In this document: in pieces, positions 1 through 7,718 of the stretch
Layout: each line of letters starts with the position of its first letter
Numbering within the stretch: the first letter of the stretch is position 1
Source of the DNA: JBHENW01 sp046261875
Lineage (GTDB): Bacteria > Acidobacteriota > Thermoanaerobaculia > UBA5066 > Gp7-AA6
Length of the DNA stretch: 8,894 bases
Assembly (NCBI GenBank): GCA_046261875.1
Contig: JBHENW010000178.1
Coordinates: 1 to 8,894, forward strand
Reading direction: 5' to 3'
Notes under the pieces: generated by a model
Seen by the model: the letters and a program-made list of their open reading frames with translations, nothing else
Database searches by the model: none
Told to the model about the DNA's origin: nothing
Position numbers and translations under genes: made by a program

Positions 1-71
1 CCGCAGCCCGCCAGGCGATGCGCCTCGAGCGCATCCGCGAGGAATTCCACGGAAAAGGGGTTGAGGAATGA
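1..71 (+). CDS. C-terminal fragment of an upstream CDS, probably guanylate kinase
   Basis: Only the last 22 complete codons are present, in the frame that starts at position 3 and ends at the TGA at 69-71. The peptide is a charged helix with Arg and Glu repeats (QAMRLERIREEF, then GKGVEE), which suits the C-terminal helix of guanylate kinase but carries no catalytic motif. The main support is context: the next gene is rpoZ and then coaBC, and gmk-rpoZ-coaBC is a widespread bacterial gene order. Its stop overlaps the rpoZ start as ATGA, implying translational coupling. The identity is therefore an inference; another gene ending in a charged helix cannot be excluded. Confidence 0.5.
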   Translation, partial: AARQAMRLERIREEFHGKGVEE

Positions 72-337
72 TCCAGACGATTCCCGAAGGTGTCGACAGC
101 AAGTTCCGGCTGGTCCTCCTGATCGCGCGGCGGGCGGAGCAGCTCATGCGCGGCGCGCGTCCGAAGATCGACAGCGAGCGTTCGGTGAAACCCACACGGC
201 TGGCGGCCCACGAGTTCGAGGAGGACCGCGTCCGCTGGGACTACGGCGAGGAAGGCGGCGTGCTGGAAGTCGGCGAGGAGTCCGCGGAGCTCGAAGAAGA
301 GACCGCCGAGGAAGAGGCGACCGCAAACCTCGAGTAG
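68..337 (+). CDS. rpoZ: DNA-directed RNA polymerase subunit omega
   Basis: This 89-residue protein is the small omega subunit, which helps fold and hold the beta' subunit in RNA polymerase. Residues 9-31 (VDSKFRLVLLIARRAEQLM and what follows) match the conserved first helices, in which a short D-S-K/R-F segment precedes an I-A-R-R-A-x-Q-L core. Residues 40-52 (VKPTRLAAHEFEE) match the K-P-x-x-x-A-x-x-E-F segment. After about residue 57 the chain becomes a very acidic Glu-rich tail of roughly 30 residues, which is common but variable in omega proteins. The ATG overlaps the preceding stop (ATGA), and a GAGG at 63-66 lies almost against the start. It sits between a probable gmk end and coaBC, the usual neighbourhood. 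Confidence 0.93.
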   Translation: MIQTIPEGVDSKFRLVLLIARRAEQLMRGARPKIDSERSVKPTRLAAHEFEEDRVRWDYGEEGGVLEVGEESAELEEETAEEEATANLE

Positions 338-346
338 TCTGAAGCG

Positions 347-1615
347 GTGACTCTCACCGGTGATTCGGGCGGGGACAAGCCCCGCCCCTACGGCGACTCG
401 AAGCCCCCGCGCGTCGTCCTCGGGGTCACCGGAGGCATCGCGGCCTACAAGGCGGCCGAGCTCCTCCGGGAGCTGACGCGCCGCGGCGCGAAGGTCCGGG
501 TGACGATGAGCCGTGGCGCACGGGAGTTCGTGACCCCGCTGACGTTCGCGACCCTCTCCGGGCACCCCGTCTTCGTCGAGATCTGGGGTGACCGCAACGA
601 GCCGGCCGTCGATCACGTCAAGCTCGCGCGATGGGCCGATCTGCTCGTGGTCGCCCCGGCGACCGCGCACGCCCTCGCCAAGTTCGCCCACGGACTGGCG
701 GACGATTTCCTGAGCACCTACTTTCTCTGCCACCGGGGGCCGGCCCTCCTCGCGCCGGCGATGGAGACGGGCATGTGGGAAAGCCCCGCCGTCGCCGCCA
801 ACCGCGAGCTGCTGCTCGGCCGCGGCGCCCGCTTCCTCGGTCCCGCCTCGGGGGTCCTCGCTTCGGGCCGGGAGGGAGTCGGGCGCATGGTCGAGCCCGA
901 CGCGATCGCCGACGAAGCCTTCCGGATCCTGGACGGAGCGCGGCGCGACCTCGAAGGCCTGCGGGTTCTCGTCACCGCGGGGCCGACACGCGAGCGCGTG
1001 GATCCGATCCGGTTCCTGTCGAACCGCTCCAGCGGAAAGATGGGATACGCGCTGGCGGAGGCGGCCCGCGACCGCGGCGCCGCGGTCACGCTCCTGTCCG
1101 GACCCGTGGCGCTGCCGCGCCCCGACGCGGTCCGGTTCTTTCCGTTCGAGACGGCGGCCGACCTCCATGGGCTGCTCATCCGCGAGTTCCCCGACTCCGA
1201 CGTCCTCGCCATGGCCGCCGCCGTCGCGGACTTCATCCCCGAGGAGAGCTCCCGGCGCCTCCATCGCGAAGAAGGCGCCCGGGCGCTCCGGCTCGAGCCC
1301 GGCGACGACCTGCTCGCGAGCTTGAAGCCGCTGAAGCGTTCCCAGTCGGTCATCGCGTTCGGCGCCGAGACCGAAGACTTCGAGCGGCGCGGCCGCAGGA
1401 AGCTGGAGGCCAAAGGGGCCGATTTCATCGTCGTCAACGACGTCGGGCGCTCCGACATCGGCTTCGACGCGGACGAGAACGAGGTACTCCTGATCACGCG
1501 GACGGGAGAAGCGGAGCGCATCTCCCGGCAGAGCAAGCGGGCGATCGCCGAACGGATCTGGGACGTGTTCGGGCGTGTGCGTCCCCCCGCGGTTGCTCCG
1601 ACCGCCACGCGCTGA
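347..1615 (+). CDS. coaBC: Bifunctional phosphopantothenoylcysteine decarboxylase / phosphopantothenate-cysteine ligase
   Basis: This 422-residue cytosolic enzyme makes 4'-phosphopantetheine for coenzyme A by ligating cysteine to phosphopantothenate (CoaB) and then decarboxylating the product with FMN (CoaC). The CoaC half is about residues 22-195: GVTGGIAAYKAAELL (27-41), the active-site His90 in DHVKLARWAD, APAT and a PAM-x-x-x-MW motif. The CoaB half is about 204-412: VTAGPTRE, SNRSSGKMGYA (225-235), AAAVADF and NDVGRSDIGF (364-373). Two flavin-domain motifs differ from the E. coli type: PAME (E140) replaces PAMN, and LASG (S173) replaces LACG. In CoaB, RLHR (304-307) sits where KIK(K/R) is usual. 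The GTG start is forced: an in-frame TAG lies at 335 and no other ATG, GTG or TTG precedes the core. The resulting roughly 20-residue extension is coded by a palindrome. Confidence 0.95.
   Translation: MTLTGDSGGDKPRPYGDSKPPRVVLGVTGGIAAYKAAELLRELTRRGAKVRVTMSRGAREFVTPLTFATLSGHPVFVEIWGDRNEPAVDHVKLARWADLLVVAPATAHALAKFAHGLADDFLSTYFLCHRGPALLAPAMETGMWESPAVAANRELLLGRGARFLGPASGVLASGREGVGRMVEPDAIADEAFRILDGARRDLEGLRVLVTAGPTRERVDPIRFLSNRSSGKMGYALAEAARDRGAAVTLLSGPVALPRPDAVRFFPFETAADLHGLLIREFPDSDVLAMAAAVADFIPEESSRRLHREEGARALRLEPGDDLLASLKPLKRSQSVIAFGAETEDFERRGRRKLEAKGADFIVVNDVGRSDIGFDADENEVLLITRTGEAERISRQSKRAIAERIWDVFGRVRPPAVAPTATR
367..387 (+). repeat. GC-rich REP-like palindrome inside the coaBC 5' end
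   Basis: Two perfect 8-nt arms, GGGCGGGG (367-374) and CCCCGCCC (380-387), flank a 5-nt loop ACAAG, followed by CTAC. It is translated within the CoaBC N-terminal extension as GGDKPRPYG. The shape and composition are those of dispersed REP-type palindromes in high-GC genomes. Only one copy is in this window, so its repeat status is inferred. A hairpin 20 nt after the start codon could also affect initiation or rpoZ/coaBC mRNA stability. Confidence 0.6.
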
Positions 1616-1669
1616 CCCGGGCGTCCGCCGGCCGAGCGCCCCCTGCACGGGGTAGACTCCCGCGCGAGA

Positions 1670-2362
1670 GTGACCTTCCACGATTCGGCGCCTGCGCCCG
1701 ACTCCTCTCCGGCCGACGAGCTGGAGTTCTTCCGCGATCTGGGGGTCCGTGAGCTCTTCCTCGATTCCCCGGCGGTTCCGGTGCTCGTTCCGGGCTCGAT
1801 GCGGACCTTGCCCGACCTGCAGAAGTTCATCGCGGGCTGCCCGCGCTGCAAGCTCGCGGCGACGCGCACGCAGATCGTGTTCGGGCAGGGCAATCCCAAA
1901 GCGGACCTGATGTTCGTCGGAGAGGCGCCCGGGCGCGACGAGGACGAGCAGGGGCTCGCCTTCGTGGGATGCGCCGGACAGCTCCTGACGAAGATCATCG
2001 AGGCGATGGGGATGAAGCGAGAACACGTGTACATCACGAACGTTTTGCGGTGCAGACCGCCGAACAATCGCAACCCCGAGCCGGACGAGGTCGCTTCCTG
2101 CATGCCGTTTCTCGAGGAGAACATCCGTCTCATCTCCCCCAAGGTCGTCGTCGCCCTCGGCACCTTCGCGACCCAGGCTGTCCTCGGTACGGATGAGCCG
2201 ATCGGCCGGCTGCGCGGACGCTGGCAGTCGGCCCGGGGTGTCCGCGTCATGCCGACCTTTCATCCTTCCTTCCTCCTGCGCTCGCCCGACCGGAAGAAAG
2301 ACGTCTGGGAGGACATGAAGCTCGTCCGCGACTACCTCGCTGCCACCCCGCCGGACCACTGA
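1670..2362 (+). CDS. Family 4 (Fe-S) uracil-DNA glycosylase
   Basis: This 230-residue base-excision repair enzyme removes uracil from DNA (from cytosine deamination or dUTP misincorporation). Four cysteines fit the family's 4Fe-4S cluster: C57 and C60 in CPRC, C128 in NVLRCRPP and C144 in ASCMPF. The active-site motif GEAPGRDEDEQG (84-95) followed by FVGCAGQLL (98-106) matches the family 4/5 pattern; the Gly-Glu-Ala-Pro-Gly start and the acidic run favour family 4. The second motif, HPSFLLR (198-204), provides the conserved His. The first 45 residues or so are a divergent acidic/proline extension before the Fe-S part, longer than in minimal thermophile enzymes but common when the domain resembles the phage SPO1 polymerase-like group. 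The GTG at 1670 is the upstream start available; no strong Shine-Dalgarno is seen. It follows coaBC by 54 nt and precedes kinase K1 by 10 nt. Confidence 0.92.
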   Translation: MTFHDSAPAPDSSPADELEFFRDLGVRELFLDSPAVPVLVPGSMRTLPDLQKFIAGCPRCKLAATRTQIVFGQGNPKADLMFVGEAPGRDEDEQGLAFVGCAGQLLTKIIEAMGMKREHVYITNVLRCRPPNNRNPEPDEVASCMPFLEENIRLISPKVVVALGTFATQAVLGTDEPIGRLRGRWQSARGVRVMPTFHPSFLLRSPDRKKDVWEDMKLVRDYLAATPPDH

Positions 2363-2372
2363 CGAGACTGTC

Positions 2373-4778
2373 GTGACCCTTCCTGCGGGGCACCGGGTCG
2401 GCTCCTACGAGATCGTCGCACCGCTGGGCGCGGGAGGAATGGGCGAGGTCTATCGAGCCAGGGACATGCGGCTCGGGCGCGACGTCGCGTTGAAATTCCT
2501 TCCTCCCGACATGGCGGCGGAAGGGGAACGGCTCGCGCGGTTCGACCGCGAGGCGCGGCTGCTCGCCTCGCTGAGCCATCCGAACATCGGCGTCATCCAC
2601 GGGCTCGAGGAGTCCGACGGGGCTCCGTGTCTCGTCCTCGAGCTGATTCCGGGAGAAACGCTCGCGGAGAGGATCGCCGCAGGCCCGCTTCCGCTCGACG
2701 AGGCAGTCGGCGTCTGCCGGCAGATCGCCCGAGCGGTCGAAGCCGCTCATCAGAACGGGGTGCTCCACCGGGACCTGAAACCGGCGAACATCAAGATCAC
2801 GCCCGACGGCACGGTCAAGGTTCTCGATTTCGGCCTCGCCAAGGCATTCAGCGCCGAGGGATCCTGGGGCGTCTCCCACTCGCCCACGATCACCACCGGC
2901 GGGACGCGCGACGGCGTCCTGCTGGGCACAGCCGCCTACATGAGCCCGGAGCAGGCGCGGGGCAAGCCGCTGGACGCTCGCAGCGACGTCTGGTCGTTCG
3001 GATGCGTCCTCTACGAGGCGCTGACGGGGGAGCGCGCGTTTCCGGGGGACACCGTCCCGGACATCCTCGCGGCCGTCATCCACCGCGAGCCGGACTGGGC
3101 GAGGCTCCCCGCCGGAACCTCTCTCGGGGTCCGGCGGCTTCTCGAGCGCTGCCTGCGCAAGGATCGCGACCGCAGGCTCCACGCGATCGCCGATGCGCGC
3201 CTTGAGCTGGAGGAGCCCTGGCCGGATCATGAGCCAACGCGTGAGGAGGCGGCGAGGCGTCCCTCGGGATGGCGCGTGGCGCTACCCTGGGTCCTCGCGG
3301 GGCTGTTCGCCCTCACGGCGCTGGCCGCGCTTTGGATCCGGAACCGCGATCGAGCGGCCGCCGAGGACAGGCGCAGCTATCGCCTCCAGGTTGCTCTTCC
3401 CCCCGGAGAGAAACTCGCGGTCGATTTTCGCCCGTCGCTGGCCATCTCGCCGGACGGGTCGCTGCTCGCGTATGCCGCGGAGCGCGGCGGCGTCTCGCGC
3501 CTCTCCGTGCGGCCGCTGGAGGAGAAGGAGGCGGCGCTCCTCCCCGGCACCGAGGGCGCCTCCGAGCCCTTCTTTTCCCCGGATGGAAAATGGATCGGCT
3601 TCTTCGCTGCTGGGAAGCTCAGGAAGGTGCCCTCGGGCGGGGGCACGCCCGTCACGATTTGCGAGGCGGTCTCCGGCCGAGGCGCCGCCTGGCTTGCCGA
3701 CGATTCCATCGTGTTTACGCCGAACACGCGGGCAGGACTCTGGAGGGTCCCGGCCGCGGGCGGGACTCCGCAGGAGCTGACCAAGCCGGTCGTAGTAAGT
3801 TTCGACCACAGGTGGGCGGAGCCTCTTCGGGGGGGCTCGGTGCTCTTCACGGCATGGTCGTGGAAGGCCGCCTACGAGGAGCGCGTGCTCATGTACGAGC
3901 TCGGGACAGGCCGCACGACCGAGTTCAAGAACGCCACGTCGGGACGATTCGTGTCTCCCGGGGACCTCGTGTATATGAAGGGGGGCGCGCTCTTCGCCTC
4001 GGCTTTCGATCTCGAGAACCGCAAGGTGACGGGACCGCAGAGACCTCTCGCCGAGACCGTGTTTACGACGTCCAATACCGGGGCCGCGCACTTCGCCTTC
4101 TCGCGCAACGGAACGCTCGCGTACGTTCCGGGGGGGCTGCCGACGGAGCGCACGCTGGTCTGGCGTGATCACCGCGGCGTCGAGACGCGGCTGCCCGCTC
4201 CCCCCCGGGCCTACATGGGCATTCGACTGTCACCGGACGGTTCGCGCGTGGCGGTCGCCATCGAGGGCCCCACGACAGACGTCTGGGTACACCACGTCGG
4301 CCAGGGGACGCTGACCCGGCTGACGTTCGACGGGGACAACGCGCATCCGATCTGGAGACCGGACGGAAAGCGACTGGCCTATACGTCGCGCCGCAGCGGC
4401 GGCGTTTCGAACCTGTTCTGGGTGCCCGCGGACGGCAGCGGGCCTCCGGAGCGGCTCACGGAGAGCGACAAGCCGCAGGTGCCGACGGGATTCTCTCCGG
4501 ACGGACGCTTTCTGGTTTTTCAGCGGGACGGCGGAGGACTCCCGTTCCGATGTCTGGCTGTTGCCTCTGACGGGCGACCGCAAGACCGTCCCTCTCATCC
4601 ACACGCCGTTCGAAGACCGCTGGGCGCGTTTCTCTCCGGATGGAAAGTGGATCGCCTGGGTCTCCGACGAGACGGGAGTGGACCAGGTGTACGTCCAACC
4701 ATTCCCCGGGCCGGGCGGGAAGTGGCAGGTCTCGACCGAGCTCGGCCGCGACCCGATGTGGGGGCCGGGAGGGCGTGA
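2373..4778 (+). CDS. Membrane Ser/Thr protein kinase with beta-propeller sensor (K1), frameshifted
   Basis: This is a PknB-type (Hanks) kinase fused to an extracytoplasmic TolB/WD40-like propeller. The kinase domain spans about residues 11-278: glycine loop G19-A-G-G-M-G24, K41 in VALK, E60 in the C-helix, HRDLKPAN with D134 and N139, DFG at 152-154, SPE at 191-193 and SDVWSFG at 204-210. All catalytic residues are present, so activity is expected. One hydrophobic segment (about 301-322) would cross the membrane. Propeller blades follow with repeated S/R-P-D-G strands (for example ISPDGSLLAY, FFSPDGKW, RLSPDGSR, WRPDGKR, FSPDGRF). From about residue 716 this frame loses homology and runs 80-odd unrelated residues to the stop; the true continuation is one frame over and ends at 5031. 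Restoring it by dropping one base gives 885 residues, against 887 in K2. The start is GTG, 10 nt after the glycosylase gene. Confidence 0.9.
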   Translation: MTLPAGHRVGSYEIVAPLGAGGMGEVYRARDMRLGRDVALKFLPPDMAAEGERLARFDREARLLASLSHPNIGVIHGLEESDGAPCLVLELIPGETLAERIAAGPLPLDEAVGVCRQIARAVEAAHQNGVLHRDLKPANIKITPDGTVKVLDFGLAKAFSAEGSWGVSHSPTITTGGTRDGVLLGTAAYMSPEQARGKPLDARSDVWSFGCVLYEALTGERAFPGDTVPDILAAVIHREPDWARLPAGTSLGVRRLLERCLRKDRDRRLHAIADARLELEEPWPDHEPTREEAARRPSGWRVALPWVLAGLFALTALAALWIRNRDRAAAEDRRSYRLQVALPPGEKLAVDFRPSLAISPDGSLLAYAAERGGVSRLSVRPLEEKEAALLPGTEGASEPFFSPDGKWIGFFAAGKLRKVPSGGGTPVTICEAVSGRGAAWLADDSIVFTPNTRAGLWRVPAAGGTPQELTKPVVVSFDHRWAEPLRGGSVLFTAWSWKAAYEERVLMYELGTGRTTEFKNATSGRFVSPGDLVYMKGGALFASAFDLENRKVTGPQRPLAETVFTTSNTGAAHFAFSRNGTLAYVPGGLPTERTLVWRDHRGVETRLPAPPRAYMGIRLSPDGSRVAVAIEGPTTDVWVHHVGQGTLTRLTFDGDNAHPIWRPDGKRLAYTSRRSGGVSNLFWVPADGSGPPERLTESDKPQVPTGFSPDGRFLVFQRDGGGLPFRCLAVASDGRPQDRPSHPHAVRRPLGAFLSGWKVDRLGLRRDGSGPGVRPTIPRAGREVAGLDRARPRPDVGAGRA

Positions 4779-5031
4779 GCTCTTCTATACGGCAGGGAAT
4801 CGGTTCATGGTCGTCGACGTCCGTCCCGGGACGGGCTTCGCCGCCTCCACGCCGCGCCAGCTCTTCGAAGCGCGCTACGAGCGCCCGTCGGGCCCGCTGG
4901 CCACTTACGACGTCTCCGCGGACGGGCAGCGCTTCCTGATGGTGAAGGGGAGCGAGCCGGAGGATGCGGTCTCCCAGATCCACGTCGTGTTGAACTGGTT
5001 CGACCTCTGGAGGAAGCCCGCTCGCCGCTGA
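4561..5031 (+). pseudogene. Frameshifted C-terminal part of kinase K1 (last propeller blades)
   Basis: This frame carries the missing end of K1 and is not an independent gene. It reads LLPLTGDRKTVPLI, RFSPDGKWIAWVSDETG, YVQPFPGPGGKWQVST, RELFYTAGN, DVSADGQRFLMV and finally VVLNWF. Each block has a counterpart in the same order in K2 (LLPLSEDRK, RFSPDGRWIAYASDESG, FVRPFPGPGG, REIFYMAED, DVTRDGQRFLVN, LVLNWT). In-frame homology extends upstream of the nominal TTG at 4561, to about 4521 (SGTAEDSRSDVW). It has no credible ribosome binding site. If the base insertion is a sequencing error, this simply completes K1; if real, the kinase lacks its last blades and the propeller would not close. Confidence 0.85.
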
Positions 5032-5054
5032 CGAGCGTTATTCTTCGGGACAGA

Positions 5055-7718
5055 TTGTCCCTCTCATCGGGAACGCGTCTCGGCCCTTACGAGGTCCTCG
5101 CTCCCGCCGGCGCCGGCGGCATGGGGGAGGTATACAAGGCGCGGGACACGCGCCTGGACCGGACCGTCGCCATCAAGGTCCTCCCGCCTCATCTCTCGCA
5201 GAATCCGGAGGGCCGGCAGCGTTTCGAGCGGGAGGCGAAGACGATCTCCTCTCTTTCTCATCCGCACATCTGCGCGCTCTACGACGTGGGGCACCAGGAC
5301 GGCACCGAATACCTCGTCATGGAGTTTCTGGAGGGCGAGACGCTGACGGATCGGCTCGTCAAGGGGCCGCTGCCTCTCGAGCAGCTCCTGCGCTTCGGGA
5401 TCGAGATCGCCGACGCCCTGGACAAGGCCCACCGGCAGGGGATCGTGCACCGGGACCTGAAGCCCGGCAACGTCATGCTGACCCGGTCCGGCATCAAGCT
5501 CTTGGATTTCGGTCTGGCCAAGGCGATGACGCCCGCGTCCTCCCCGTCGAGTCTCACGGTCCTGCCGACGATGGCGGGCAACCTGACGCAGGAAGGGACG
5601 ATCCTGGGGACGTTCCAGTACATGGCGCCGGAGCAGCTCGAGGGGAAGGAAGCCGACGCGCGCACGGACATCTTCGCGTTCGGCGCCGTTCTCTACGAGA
5701 TGGCGACAGGGCAGAAGGCGTTCGCCGGCCGAAGCCAGGCCTCTCTCATCGCCGCGATCCTGGAGCGCGAGCCTCCGGCGATCTCGACGGTCCAGCCGAT
5801 GAGCCCCCCGGCTTTGGACCGGACCGTCAAGACCTGCCTCGCCAAGGACCCCGAGGACCGCTGGCAAACCGCGCACGACGTGATGCTGCAACTCAAGTGG
5901 ATCGCGGAGGGGGGCTCGCAGATCGGCCTGCCGGCGCCGGTGGTCGCCCGCCGCAAGAGCCGGGAGAAGCTCGCCTGGGGCCTGGTGGTCATCGCCTTCC
6001 TCGCGGCGCTGGCCGGGGCGGCAGGGACTGCCTTTTTCGCACATCGCGCTCGGATCGTCTTCCGCCCGATGCGCTCTTCGATTCTCCCGCCAGAGGCCTG
6101 GTCTTTTGCGTCCGTGGGCTCAGTCGCCGTTTCTCCCGATGGCCAGCAGCTTGCCTTCGTTGCCGTGTCCCCGGAAAGGAAAACGCTTCTTTGGGTGAGG
6201 CCTCTTGGCGCCCTCAACCCGCGCCCCCTGCCTGATACGGAGGGCGCCTCCTATCCCTTCTGGTCCCCCGACAGCCGGTTCCTCGGCTTCTTTGCCGGCG
6301 GCAAGCTCAAGAAGATCGAAGCCTCCGGCGGACCCTCTCAGACCATTTGCGACGCGCCCATGGGCCGAGGCGCTTCGTGGAATCGAGATGGCGTGATCGT
6401 GTTCGCCCCCAGGAACCGAAGCCCGATTCATCGCGTGCTGGCGTCCGGCAGCTCGCCGGCACCCGTGACGCGGTTCGGCACCGGGGAGGGGAGTCACCGA
6501 TGGCCCTACTTTCTTCCCGACGGACGCCATTTTCTGTTCACCGTCCTGGGGGGCGCCGGCCAGCCCAGCGGCCGCTATCGTCTCTTCGTTGGATCCCTCG
6601 ATTCGAACGAGAGGAAGGAACTCTTCGACGTCAGCTCCAATGTCGCTTACACCGCGCCCGGGTATCTCTTGTTCGTCCGCGAGGCGAACCTCTTGGCGCA
6701 ACCCTTTGATGCTTCGCGCCGCGAGATTCGCGGCGAGCCAGTTCTCGTGGGCGATCACGTCTCCTATTCGGGCAACTTCATTTACGCGGATTTTTCCGCC
6801 TCGCAGGATGGCGTGATCGCCTACAAGAACAGCACGTTATCCTCGTCGAAGCTTCTTTGGTACGACCGGGGAGGCAAGGCGATCGGCTCGGTTGGCGAGC
6901 CGGCGTATTACCGGGACCCTCGAATGTCACCGGACGGCCGGAGAATCGCCGTGTTCCGCGTGGATCCCCGGACTCAGCATGGCGACATCTGGCTCTACGA
7001 GAGCGAGCGCGAGAGCGCCACGCGGTTCACATTCCGGCCGTCTCAGTATTGGGGGCATGCCTGGTCTCCGGACGGTCAGCGCATTGTCTATGGCGTGGGG
7101 AATGCCATGAACCTGAAAACATCGAGCGATGCCGGAGGTGAGGAGCAGCTTCTTCAATCGCAGGGTCTCAAGAGACCCTCCGATTGGTCACCGGACGGGC
7201 GGTACATCGTTTATGGCCACCTCGCAGGCGAAACGGGATGGGACTTGTTCCTTCTGCCTCTGTCGGAGGATCGCAAGCCGGCACCGTTTCTCGCGACGCC
7301 CTTCAACGAGTTGGGTGGCCGCTTCTCCCCGGACGGGAGGTGGATCGCCTACGCCTCCGACGAATCGGGCAGATACGAAGCCTTCGTTCGCCCCTTCCCT
7401 GGACCGGGCGGCGCGGTCCGCGTATCCACCGGCGGAGGAGAATCGCCCCGGTGGCGGCAGGACGGCAGAGAGATCTTTTACATGGCTGAGGATCGCAAGC
7501 TGATGAGTGCCGAGATCAAGGCGGGCTTGCGACTGGAGGTCGGCAGGGTGCGGCCGCTCTTTGAAGTCCAACTGTCCGGGGACCCGCTCCTGGAATCCGA
7601 ATACGACGTGACGCGGGATGGCCAGCGATTTTTGGTCAACACTCCCATGGGCGAGAAAGCCGTTTCGTCCGTCACCCTCGTCCTGAACTGGACAGCGGAA
7701 CTGAAAAAGCAAAGGTAG
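5055..7718 (+). CDS. Membrane Ser/Thr protein kinase with TolB/WD40-like propeller (K2)
   Basis: This is an intact 887-residue paralogue of K1. Kinase domain about 11-283: G19-A-G-G-M-G24, K41 in VAIK, E60, HRDLKPGN with D134 and N139, DFG at 151-153, APE at 191-193 and TDIFAFG at 204-210. A membrane segment follows at about 306-328, then the outer part is built from SPDG-type blades (VSPDGQQLAF, FWSPDSRFLGFF, FLPDGRHFLF, MSPDGRRIAV, WSPDGQRIVY, WSPDGRYIVY, FSPDGRWIAY, VTRDGQRFLV). In such proteins the propeller is thought to sense an external ligand and the kinase to phosphorylate cytosolic targets; the substrate is unknown here. The TTG start is chosen because MSLSSGxRLG aligns with the ATG of K3. 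It starts 23 nt after K1 and its stop abuts the K3 ATG. GC content drops in the last 1.2 kb. Confidence 0.93.
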   Translation: MSLSSGTRLGPYEVLAPAGAGGMGEVYKARDTRLDRTVAIKVLPPHLSQNPEGRQRFEREAKTISSLSHPHICALYDVGHQDGTEYLVMEFLEGETLTDRLVKGPLPLEQLLRFGIEIADALDKAHRQGIVHRDLKPGNVMLTRSGIKLLDFGLAKAMTPASSPSSLTVLPTMAGNLTQEGTILGTFQYMAPEQLEGKEADARTDIFAFGAVLYEMATGQKAFAGRSQASLIAAILEREPPAISTVQPMSPPALDRTVKTCLAKDPEDRWQTAHDVMLQLKWIAEGGSQIGLPAPVVARRKSREKLAWGLVVIAFLAALAGAAGTAFFAHRARIVFRPMRSSILPPEAWSFASVGSVAVSPDGQQLAFVAVSPERKTLLWVRPLGALNPRPLPDTEGASYPFWSPDSRFLGFFAGGKLKKIEASGGPSQTICDAPMGRGASWNRDGVIVFAPRNRSPIHRVLASGSSPAPVTRFGTGEGSHRWPYFLPDGRHFLFTVLGGAGQPSGRYRLFVGSLDSNERKELFDVSSNVAYTAPGYLLFVREANLLAQPFDASRREIRGEPVLVGDHVSYSGNFIYADFSASQDGVIAYKNSTLSSSKLLWYDRGGKAIGSVGEPAYYRDPRMSPDGRRIAVFRVDPRTQHGDIWLYESERESATRFTFRPSQYWGHAWSPDGQRIVYGVGNAMNLKTSSDAGGEEQLLQSQGLKRPSDWSPDGRYIVYGHLAGETGWDLFLLPLSEDRKPAPFLATPFNELGGRFSPDGRWIAYASDESGRYEAFVRPFPGPGGAVRVSTGGGESPRWRQDGREIFYMAEDRKLMSAEIKAGLRLEVGRVRPLFEVQLSGDPLLESEYDVTRDGQRFLVNTPMGEKAVSSVTLVLNWTAELKKQR
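5076..5178 (+). repeat. Copy 1 of a 103-bp perfect direct repeat (K2 N-lobe)
   Basis: These 103 bases, coding K2 residues 8-41 (RLGPYEVLAP through VAIK), are identical base for base to 8792-8894. The partner copy is cut by the window edge, so the repeat may be longer. Just upstream of the repeat the two genes differ (TCATCGGGAACG against GCCGGTTCCC). Confidence 0.95.

Noticed and set aside
1651..1660. TAGACT-like -10 box ahead of the glycosylase gene
   Set aside because: No acceptable -35 box lies 16-18 nt upstream, and six-base matches are common; read-through from coaBC is enough to explain expression.
718..2250. Long 510-codon minus-strand open frame across coaBC and the glycosylase
   Set aside because: It is antisense to two clearly recognised genes, its translation is Ser/Arg/Pro-rich without any family motif, and long antisense frames are expected at this GC content.
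5036..5050. TATTCT-like -10 box ahead of K2
   Set aside because: Only a four-of-six match, with no -35 element at the right distance inside the K1 end.
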